Shown here piece by piece: positions 1-6,715 of a stretch of 14,899 bases of DNA. Every line of letters begins with the position of its first letter. Position 1 is the stretch's first letter. The stretch comes from Desulfuromonadaceae bacterium (GTDB lineage Bacteria; Desulfobacterota; Desulfuromonadia; Desulfuromonadales; Geopsychrobacteraceae): positions 1 through 14,899 of the forward strand of contig WTCI01000110.1 of the NCBI GenBank assembly GCA_013138655.1, read 5' to 3'. A program made the translations under genes and the position numbers. The notes under the pieces are model-generated. The model was not told where the DNA came from and made no database searches. It saw only the letters and a program-made list of their open reading frames with translations.

Positions 1-1
1 G

Positions 2-832
2 GAGGGCTTTCTGCCGCTCACCCCGATCCGGCAACAACCCGTGCAACAGCCCCGTTCCGGCTTGCAGGAGTTCGGGCTCGACTACGCCGCCGATCCGGTC
101 CTGAGCAAGCATCTGGCGCAATTCCTGGTGCGTAGCCAGATGAATATTGAATCGAACGCCGCACTCAAACCATTGGTAACCGACTGTCAGGCGCAGCAGG
201 ACGGCGTGGCCTTTATCCGCCCCAGTGCGGTACTGTTCAACGGTGGGATCTTCAAAGCCGCACCGATCCGGCAACGGGTGTTTGAACTATTGCAAGGCTT
301 CAATGGTGACCAACCGTTGCGGGAGCTGCAGGGCGCCCACTTTGATCTGGCGGTGGCCAAAGGCGCAGCGGTCTATGCTCGTACTCTGGCCCGTGGTGAA
401 GGGATCCGCATCAAGGCAGGAACCGCTCGTTCATACTATATCGGTCTGGAAAGTTCCATGCCCGCCATTCCCGGATTTGTTCAACCCCTCAAGGCACTGT
501 GTGTTGTTCCGCAGGGGATGGAAGAGGGCAGCGAATCCGGCCTCAGCGATCAGGAGTTCGGCCTAATGACCGGTCAACCGGTGGAGTTCCGTTTTTTCAG
601 CTCCAGCATCCGGGCCGGTGACAGCGTCGGCACCCGCATTGAAGATGCCGGCGAACTGGAGGAGACATCCCATCTGGAGATCACCCTGCCCCCCGTTGCC
701 GGACAGCCCCCTCAGCTGATTCCAGTCAAACTGCACGCGCGGATCACCGAACTCGGGACGCTGGAGTTATGGATGCAGCACGACGACTCGGGGCAACGCT
801 GGAAAATAGAATTCAATGTCAGAGGGCACTAA
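2..832 (+). CDS. Hsp70-family protein, C-terminal part (5' truncated by window edge)
   Basis: The reading frame is open from the first bases to a TAA at 830-832, so this is the last 276 codons of a longer gene. It aligns by eye with the middle of the next gene: EGFLPL matches NGFFPL, SGLQEFGLDYAAD matches SGLKEWGLPYADD, and AVLFNGGIFKAAPIRQRV matches the adenosine-binding motif AVLFNGGSVTPLLLRNRL. It therefore holds the end of the actin-like ATPase domain (about residues 1-130 of the visible part) and the following beta-rich domain. An insert of about 25 residues not present in the neighbour precedes the FNGG motif. It stops after IEFNVRGH, where the neighbour continues, so it lacks the C-terminal extension. 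By family it is an ATP-dependent chaperone-like cytoplasmic protein, but the client is unknown. It is the upstream member of a tandem paralogous pair, probably one transcript. A GTG at 41 is in frame but is internal, not the start. Confidence 0.88.
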   Translation, partial: EGFLPLTPIRQQPVQQPRSGLQEFGLDYAADPVLSKHLAQFLVRSQMNIESNAALKPLVTDCQAQQDGVAFIRPSAVLFNGGIFKAAPIRQRVFELLQGFNGDQPLRELQGAHFDLAVAKGAAVYARTLARGEGIRIKAGTARSYYIGLESSMPAIPGFVQPLKALCVVPQGMEEGSESGLSDQEFGLMTGQPVEFRFFSSSIRAGDSVGTRIEDAGELEETSHLEITLPPVAGQPPQLIPVKLHARITELGTLELWMQHDDSGQRWKIEFNVRGH

Positions 833-836
833 CACC

Positions 837-3653
837 ATGGCTCAAGCACGTTACTGTATCGGCATCGATCTCGGCACCACCAATTGTGTGCTTTCTTATG
901 TGGACCAGAAACAGCCGCAACTGGGTTCTCAGGTATTATCCGTTGCCCAGTGGGATGCAGCCGGAAGTCTGGTGAACAGTTCGACGCTGCCCTCGTTCGC
1001 CTATGCGCCAACGGCGGCGGAAATCCCGCGTTTTACCACCGGAGACAACAGTGTCCCCGACCCGCTGGAGGGATGGATACCGGGACTGTACGCCCGTAAC
1101 CAGATGGCGTTCAACCCGGGCCGGGTGATCCATTCGGCCAAGTCGTGGTTGTGTCACAACGATATCGATCGTACCGGTGCCATCCTGCCATGGCAGTCGG
1201 AAGAGATTGGCAGCACGGAAAAACTGTCCCCCGTACAGACCAGCGCCCTGTACCTGCGCTGGCTGCGTGAAATCTGGGATTGCACCATGCTGCCCGACCA
1301 TCCTGATGCGTCTTTCAACGACCAGGATATTGTCATCACCGTCCCTGCCTCCTTTGATGAAGCAGCTCAGGAGTTGACCTTGCTCGCCGCGACCCAGGCT
1401 AACTACCCGTCGCGACTGCGCCTGATTGAAGAACCCCAGGCCGCCTTCTATTTCTGGCTGGGCAAAGATCAACATCTCAGCGAGCTGCATGACCTGCTTG
1501 AAGCTAGCGGCCACACCAGCGTCCAAGTTCTGGTGTGCGACATTGGCGGCGGCACCACCGACCTGAGTCTGTTTGAGGCCCGCGCCGACAAAAGCTCTCG
1601 TACCGGCCTGAGCCTGAAACGGGTCGCAGTCAGCGACCACCTGTTGCTGGGGGGGGACAACATCGACCTGACTCTGGCCCACATCCTTGAGCAGAAACTC
1701 ACCCAAGGAAAAAAACGGCTTACCGGGCGCCAGTGGAACCAACTGCTGGTTCAGGCCCGCGATCTGAAGGAACGGATTCTCGGCGGCGAAGAGGCAATGG
1801 AGTGTGTGGACGCCGACGATGAATTTTCCATCACCCTGTCCGGTAGTGGAGCGGGTCTGTTCGCCTCCACCCTGTCGACCCGCATCAGCGCCAGCGAAGT
1901 TCAGGACTGTGTACTGAACGGTTTTTTCCCATTGTGCGCCGCCGGCGACCGCCCGCAACAACGCACTTCCGGCCTGAAAGAGTGGGGGCTGCCCTATGCG
2001 GACGATTCCGGCATCTCCCGCCACCTGGCTACCTTTCTCGAGGGTCAACGGGTGGATGCGGTATTGTTCAACGGTGGCAGCGTCACGCCCTTATTGTTAC
2101 GCAACCGCCTCCATCAGTTACTGTGCAGCTGGCAACCAGAGCGCCCACCCGTGATGTTGCATAACGAAGCCATCTCCATGGCTGTGGCCCGCGGCGCGGC
2201 CCGCTACGGCTGGATTTTGCGTCAAGATGCCCCGGAAAGCCGCATCGCCGGTGGCCATGCCCATGCTCTGTATCTGACCGTGGTCAGTGGCAAAAAGAAA
2301 AAAGAAAAATCACTGGTATGCATTCTGCCCAAAGGGCTGGAAGCCGGGCACACCGTCCGTATCGACCAGGCCGAATTCGACCTGCTGGTTAATCAACCGG
2401 CCCATTTTCAATGCTGCTATTCCACCCGCCGCAATCAGGACCGCGCCGGAACTATTGTGCCCTGGAACCGTCAGGAATTTCATCCGCTGCCCCCCTTGCA
2501 GACGGCCATCCACCTGCCTGAAGGACACCCAGCTGTGGCCAACAATCGGCTGCGGGTTGCTCTGGAAGCCACCCTGAATGAACTGGGGCTGCTGCAACTG
2601 TACTGCGTAGAGATCGCAGGTGATGGCCGCTGGCGGCTGGATTTCAACCTGCGCAAAGGGGTGGATCAGAGCGACTCAACCGCCGCGCCACAAACCACCC
2701 TCGAAGTCGATGAGAAGGTCAACCAGGCCCTGCCCTGCCTGCGCTCGGTGTTTGCCAAGAAACGGGATCCGCAGCTGCCCGAAATCAAGCCCAAGCAACT
2801 ACTCAAACAGCTGGAACAACGACTCGGAGCACGAGACAGTTGGAACTCGCTGACCCTGCGTTCTTTATGGCCCGAACTGGCGGCCGGCATGACGCGCAAG
2901 ACCCGCAGTGTTGAGCATGAAGCCGCTTGGCTGTATCTGGCCGGCTTCACCCTGCGCCCCGGCTACGGTGTTCAGCTGGATGAGTCGCGCATGGAGGAGT
3001 TGTGGCGACTGTTCAAGATGGGGATGGCCTTTCCTAAAGAGAAACGGGTGCAAAGTCACTGGTACCTGCTGTGGCGTCGGGTGGCAGGCGGTCTGAATGC
3101 CTCACGCCAGGAACAGATCCTTGGTAAAATCCTGCCCGCCCTGCGCTCCAGCAGTCATCCGGCACCGGAAACCATCTATCTGGCCGGAGCACTGGAGCGT
3201 ATTGCACCTGAAACCAAAGTGGAACTGATTCACCTGTGTACCAACAGTCTACTCAAAGAACGGGTGCGCCACAAAGCCCCCTACTTGTGGGCGCTGGGAC
3301 GCCTTCTCAGCCGCACCCCGTTGTATGCCGGTGCCGACAGCATTGTCCATCCACGTGAGGTGGCAACGTTGTTCAGCAAACTCACTGCGCTCGACTGGCG
3401 CAGCGAACCCTGGAAAGGGCTGCCGAGCCTGTTTGCCTTGGCAGCCCGTTGCACCGAACAACGCGATATCGACATCGACGAAGCCTTACGCAAGCAGATC
3501 GGCAGCAAAATGCGCACAGCCAAGGCCCCGATCGAACAGATCCTCAGCGTCGAGAAATTTATCGCCATCAGCGATGATGATCGCGAAATACAATTTGGCG
3601 AATCGCTCCCTGCGGGTCTGATTCTCGTCAACCGAGCCGTTCTGGGAACATAG
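837..3653 (+). CDS. Large Hsp70-family protein with C-terminal DUF3731-like extension
   Basis: This is a 938-residue cytoplasmic Hsp70-like ATPase. The nucleotide-binding domain shows the phosphate-1 motif IGIDLGTTNC near residues 8-17, the phosphate-2 motif CDIGGGTTDLSLFE near 232-245, a GGDNID segment near 272, and the adenosine motif VLFNGGS near 408. A beta-rich region follows to about residue 630. The last ~290 residues are largely helical, with SHWYLLWRRVAGG near 735, and resemble DUF3731, which is found fused to such proteins. DnaK is about 640 residues, so this is much longer and lacks a canonical lid ending in EEVD-type residues. I chose ATG 837 because it lies 4 bases after the upstream stop and follows AGAGGG at 821-826; ATG 816 is in frame but has a poorer ribosome site. 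It is likely co-transcribed with the preceding paralogue. Chaperone function is inferred from the ATPase motifs; the specific client is unknown. Confidence 0.9.
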   Translation: MAQARYCIGIDLGTTNCVLSYVDQKQPQLGSQVLSVAQWDAAGSLVNSSTLPSFAYAPTAAEIPRFTTGDNSVPDPLEGWIPGLYARNQMAFNPGRVIHSAKSWLCHNDIDRTGAILPWQSEEIGSTEKLSPVQTSALYLRWLREIWDCTMLPDHPDASFNDQDIVITVPASFDEAAQELTLLAATQANYPSRLRLIEEPQAAFYFWLGKDQHLSELHDLLEASGHTSVQVLVCDIGGGTTDLSLFEARADKSSRTGLSLKRVAVSDHLLLGGDNIDLTLAHILEQKLTQGKKRLTGRQWNQLLVQARDLKERILGGEEAMECVDADDEFSITLSGSGAGLFASTLSTRISASEVQDCVLNGFFPLCAAGDRPQQRTSGLKEWGLPYADDSGISRHLATFLEGQRVDAVLFNGGSVTPLLLRNRLHQLLCSWQPERPPVMLHNEAISMAVARGAARYGWILRQDAPESRIAGGHAHALYLTVVSGKKKKEKSLVCILPKGLEAGHTVRIDQAEFDLLVNQPAHFQCCYSTRRNQDRAGTIVPWNRQEFHPLPPLQTAIHLPEGHPAVANNRLRVALEATLNELGLLQLYCVEIAGDGRWRLDFNLRKGVDQSDSTAAPQTTLEVDEKVNQALPCLRSVFAKKRDPQLPEIKPKQLLKQLEQRLGARDSWNSLTLRSLWPELAAGMTRKTRSVEHEAAWLYLAGFTLRPGYGVQLDESRMEELWRLFKMGMAFPKEKRVQSHWYLLWRRVAGGLNASRQEQILGKILPALRSSSHPAPETIYLAGALERIAPETKVELIHLCTNSLLKERVRHKAPYLWALGRLLSRTPLYAGADSIVHPREVATLFSKLTALDWRSEPWKGLPSLFALAARCTEQRDIDIDEALRKQIGSKMRTAKAPIEQILSVEKFIAISDDDREIQFGESLPAGLILVNRAVLGT

Positions 3654-3810
3654 TGCATCCGGAAACCCTGGATGAACAGGATGAAGTTTTCCTATGGGAA
3701 ACGAGCATTTTTTCGCGATGCCAAGGAAATCAAGCAGTTACGCGGAGGAGTACATCGGTACGCCACACAAGTGAGCGCGCTGATTGGCGCCAGGAGGCTG
3801 TTAATGAGAG

Positions 3811-3844
3811 GGTCTGGTGGGTGGCCAACCTGCCCGCCCAGGTC
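3811..3844 (+). other. GC-rich hairpin downstream of the Hsp70 pair
   Basis: Bases 3811-3824 can pair with 3829-3844 around a CCAA loop. I count 14 pairs, four of them G-U, with single-base bulges at 3831 and 3837. It is followed by AATTGAAACAATGCC rather than a T-tract, so it is not a classical intrinsic terminator. It could protect the 3' end of the Hsp70 transcript or be part of a structured RNA. The four G-U pairs mean it folds much better as plus-strand RNA than as its complement. Confidence 0.45.
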
Positions 3845-3938
3845 AATTGAAACAATGCCGGTGGATCAAATAGCATAGCTATCGGGAAAAGGTTATCTAT
3901 TTTACCGGGTTAGTTCTCTCAAGAAGCAGAATTGTCCC

Positions 3939-3966
3939 TTGCAAATCAGACCGAGACTGCGATAAT
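3939..3966 (+). promoter_or_regulatory. Sigma-70-type promoter for the GAF gene
   Basis: TTGCAA at 3939-3944 matches 4 of 6 bases of the -35 consensus. After a 16-base spacer, GATAAT at 3961-3966 matches 5 of 6 of the -10 consensus. Transcription would start near 3973, leaving a leader of about 34 bases before the ATG at 4007. This fits the gene having its own promoter. Confidence 0.45.
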
Positions 3967-4006
3967 AACTTGATGATACTTAACTGCTGATCAACAGGGG
4001 AATGTT

Positions 4007-4495
4007 ATGAATATTGCCGATTTCTGCTCCGAGCTCGATCTGCAACTGGGGCTCAGCCCGCCGGCTGAACGCCTGTCTCTTGCCAGCAAAATGCTGTGCA
4101 AAGCCTACAAGGTCACCCCCGACGATATCGCCATTTTCACCTTCGATACAGAGCGGCAAGAGTTGAGATTCAGCTGGCCGGAAAAGTTGAAAAGTTCCGG
4201 TTCGATTCCACTGACCGCAAAAAACTCGATGGTGGCACGGACTCTGCGTGAGAAGAAGGCCTACCTGGATAATCGTTTTTCCAGATCAGCTCACGGGGCA
4301 ATTTTCGAGGCATTCTCCGGCGGTAATCCAATTCAGAAAATTATCAGCGTTCCACTGCTGAACAATAATGCCGAAAAGGGTGTCATTCAGATATCCCGCA
4401 AAGGGGCAGAAGCCAAAGATGCCGGGGCAGATTTCAGCAAGGGGGAACTGAATGCCCTGCAGAAGATGGCCGAGGTGATTGTCCGGCATATTTAA
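4007..4495 (+). CDS. Stand-alone GAF-domain protein
   Basis: This 162-residue protein has no signal peptide and no membrane segment, so it should be cytoplasmic. Nearly its whole length fits one GAF fold: helix 1-35, the core strands around DDIAIFTFDTERQELRF (residues 38-54), and the typical closing pattern KIISVPLLNN...KGVIQISRKG followed by FSKGELNALQKMAEVIVRHI. GAF domains bind small molecules or serve as sensor and dimerisation modules. No output domain is attached, so it may act on a partner in trans or be regulatory by itself; the ligand cannot be read from the sequence. The start is well supported by AGGGGA at 3996-4001, five bases before ATG. It runs convergently into the CHASE2 cyclase gene with only 15 bases between the stop codons. 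The diguanylate cyclase of the neighbouring operon also has a GAF domain, but the two are not obviously close copies. Confidence 0.85.
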   Translation: MNIADFCSELDLQLGLSPPAERLSLASKMLCKAYKVTPDDIAIFTFDTERQELRFSWPEKLKSSGSIPLTAKNSMVARTLREKKAYLDNRFSRSAHGAIFEAFSGGNPIQKIISVPLLNNNAEKGVIQISRKGAEAKDAGADFSKGELNALQKMAEVIVRHI

Positions 4496-4510
4496 TGCGC
4501 AAACCGAAAC

Positions 4511-6715
4511 TTATTTACTCTGGTGGATAAAGCAACCATCCCAGTCTGCTGATGGCGGAACGTCCAGAAATTGCTCGATCCGTTGCAGGTAGAGTTGGTA
4601 GAGCGGTTGCGGGGATTTTCGATTGAGGATCGCCAACTCTCTTCTGGCTTCAACAAACTGCCGCTGACGGTAGCATGCCAGAACCCGCTGCCACTGCCGC
4701 AGCTCCGGATCATCTGCGCCACCCAGGCATAGCGGCTCAAAAATCTCCACCGACTGCTGCTTCCCCTTGACCCGTACCAAGTCGATGGGACGACAGAGGA
4801 TCTCCCCGGCAAGCTGATTTCTTGTCTGTTCGGAAAGCAGAATCGTCGTTCCGTAAATCTTATTCAACCCCTCCAGTCGCGACGCCAGATTAACCTGATC
4901 GCCGATCACCGTGTAATCGAACAACTGCTCACTGCCGAAGTTGCCGACTCGCATCGGCCCGCTGTTGAGGCCGATACCGATATTGATCTCCGGTAATCCT
5001 TCTGCCAACCATTGCCGCCGCAGTCGCGCGGTCTGCTCTTTCATCCGCAGGGCGCACTTCACCGCCTGCAGAGCATGCTCATCATCATCCAGCGGCGCAC
5101 CCCAGATCGCCATAACGGCATCACCGATAAACTTGTCGATCAGCCCGCGCTCCGCCATGATCAAACGGCTCATTTCGGTCAGGTAACGGTTCATAAAATC
5201 AGCCAGCGCCACCGAATCCATCGCTTCGGAGATGCTGGTAAAATTGCGGATATCGCTGAACATCACCGTTAACACTTTCTCTTCTCCGGCCAGCGACAGC
5301 TGTTGCGGATTCTGTAGCAGCTGCTCAACCACCTGCGGTGCCAGATAGTGACGAAAGGCTCCCTGCACGAACTGCTTCTGTCGCTCGACCAGCAGATAGT
5401 TAGCCAGCGTCACCAGCAACCAGATCAGCAGGATGGTCACCAGCGGGTAGGTCAAACCGACGATACTGCCGTTCTTGAACAACAGCAGATAGTTCCCGCT
5501 CACCGCTGCCAGCAGAATTATCAGCGCGCCAAAGGCGCCCACTAGGGGACCGGTTCTGGCCAACAACAAGCTGAGCAGGATGCCACCGACAACGATCAGC
5601 GTCAGGGTAATGCCGATTTCGGTAAAGATGTCATGTTTGAGCGGATCGGCCGCCAGCAGGTTGTCGACAATATTGGCATGAATCTCCACCCCCGGAATGG
5701 TGCGGGACAACGGGGTGGTCTGCAGATCCAGCAGCCCGGCCGCCGAGGTGCCGATCAGCACCACCGCCCCCTGCAGTTCAGCATGAGGCGTCTCGAGCAG
5801 AGCACTGGCAGAAAGATAGTTGAAAGTCCGCCAAGGACCGCGAAAGTTGACGCTCATCTGTCCCAGGTCATCGGTCGGGACAAACCGCTCACCGATGGAA
5901 ACCCCCAGCAGACCGAGCTTTTCTCCTGCCGCTGCGGGAGCCGGGTGAACCTTCAGGGCCTGTTCGCCGAGAGCGATCCGGGCCACTTCCAACGCCAGTG
6001 ATGGGTAAGGAATCCCGTCAAGGGAGATCAGCAGCGGCACCTTGTGCACTGCTCCGGAGGATTCGGGGAAGAAGTTAAGAAAGCCTTCGCTTAATGCCTG
6101 GGCGATGGCCGGATGATTGGCCGTTGCCCGGTAGGCAGGGATCAGGGTCAGCCGGTCGAAACCGACACCTTCGGCGGCCAATTGCAGGTTAGCAGAAGGA
6201 AAGGGCAACGCTGCCGGGTCTTTCAGGCCGTCATGCTGGGTCAACATGGCATAACCGAGCACCGAAGCGCTCTCTGCCAAGGCGTCACCCAACTGCTGAT
6301 CGTGATCGAGACCCGGCAGCAGTTTCGCCAGCCCGGCGCCGATCTGTGGATAGCGCTGAAAAAAGTTTTTCGGTGAGGTCCGGTCAGGCTCGATGAACAT
6401 CATATCGAGGCCGATCACCTTTGCTCCTTGTCGGCTGATCTGTTCAACCAAGCGGGCAACGGTATCACGTGACCAGGGCCACTGCCCGATCCGGGCCAGG
6501 CTCTTTTCATCGATATCGACAATGACGATCGGGTGCCGGGGTAGCTCGGCACCCCGCCAGCGGAACATGGCACTGGTCAGTTGATTGTCAAGGGCCTGCA
6601 ACAGTGCCGGTTTGTCGGCGCCAAAGGAAGTGAACAACAAACAGGACAGCAAAACAGCCGCCAGTCCGGCCTTAAACGGGGTCGGTGTCAACAGCTGCTG
6701 CCGCAGACGGCTCAA
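4511..6715 (-). CDS. CHASE2-domain class III adenylate cyclase
   Basis: This 734-residue inner-membrane enzyme would make cAMP from ATP. Order of parts: N-terminal membrane segment (about 13-32), periplasmic CHASE2 sensor domain (about 33-355, with IVIVDIDEKSLARIGQWPW and VVLIGTSAAGLLD), three membrane segments (about 364-386, 389-411, 418-443), then the cyclase domain. Catalytic residues are intact: metal-binding D488 (FSDIRNFTSISE) and D532, ATP-recognition K528 (DKFIGDAVMAIWGAP) and D606 (YTVIGDQVNLASR), and transition-state N609 and R613. The K/D pair favours ATP over GTP. The C-terminus PPSADWDGCFIHQSK is a common ending of this subfamily, so the protein is complete. The start is TTG at 6713-6715, overlapping the upstream stop as TTGA and preceded by GGGGGTGA; no ATG lies before residue 50. 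The 4-base overlap indicates translational coupling to the FecR-domain gene. The CHASE2 ligand is unknown. Confidence 0.92.
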   Translation of the reverse strand: MSRLRQQLLTPTPFKAGLAAVLLSCLLFTSFGADKPALLQALDNQLTSAMFRWRGAELPRHPIVIVDIDEKSLARIGQWPWSRDTVARLVEQISRQGAKVIGLDMMFIEPDRTSPKNFFQRYPQIGAGLAKLLPGLDHDQQLGDALAESASVLGYAMLTQHDGLKDPAALPFPSANLQLAAEGVGFDRLTLIPAYRATANHPAIAQALSEGFLNFFPESSGAVHKVPLLISLDGIPYPSLALEVARIALGEQALKVHPAPAAAGEKLGLLGVSIGERFVPTDDLGQMSVNFRGPWRTFNYLSASALLETPHAELQGAVVLIGTSAAGLLDLQTTPLSRTIPGVEIHANIVDNLLAADPLKHDIFTEIGITLTLIVVGGILLSLLLARTGPLVGAFGALIILLAAVSGNYLLLFKNGSIVGLTYPLVTILLIWLLVTLANYLLVERQKQFVQGAFRHYLAPQVVEQLLQNPQQLSLAGEEKVLTVMFSDIRNFTSISEAMDSVALADFMNRYLTEMSRLIMAERGLIDKFIGDAVMAIWGAPLDDDEHALQAVKCALRMKEQTARLRRQWLAEGLPEINIGIGLNSGPMRVGNFGSEQLFDYTVIGDQVNLASRLEGLNKIYGTTILLSEQTRNQLAGEILCRPIDLVRVKGKQQSVEIFEPLCLGGADDPELRQWQRVLACYRQRQFVEARRELAILNRKSPQPLYQLYLQRIEQFLDVPPSADWDGCFIHQSK

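Larger units (their letters stand above)
3654..4006. other. Intergenic stretch without a convincing gene
   Basis: About 350 bases separate the Hsp70 gene from the GAF gene. Short frames exist: GTG 3653-3850 (65 codons, overlapping the Hsp70 stop as TAGTG), 3672-3878, and ATG 3694-3774 (26 codons). None has a good ribosome site combined with a protein-like composition throughout. The first ~16 codons of the 3653 frame look coding-like and then deteriorate, so a decayed gene is possible. The firm contents are a GC-rich hairpin at 3811-3844, a small ATTG/CAAT stem at 3846-3856, and a promoter at 3939-3966. Confidence 0.6.

Noticed and set aside
936..2048. 370-codon open frame on the minus strand inside the second Hsp70 gene
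   Set aside because: It is antisense to a clearly coding Hsp70 ATPase domain, has no family resemblance, and arises from GC-rich codon bias.
3653..3850. 65-codon GTG-start frame directly after the Hsp70 stop (TAGTG)
   Set aside because: It lacks a ribosome site, its codon use deteriorates after the first third, and the strong hairpin lies inside it. It is noted only as a possible remnant.
4496..4510. Bidirectional terminator between the convergent GAF and cyclase genes
   Set aside because: Only 15 bases lie between the stops and no inverted repeat was found there.
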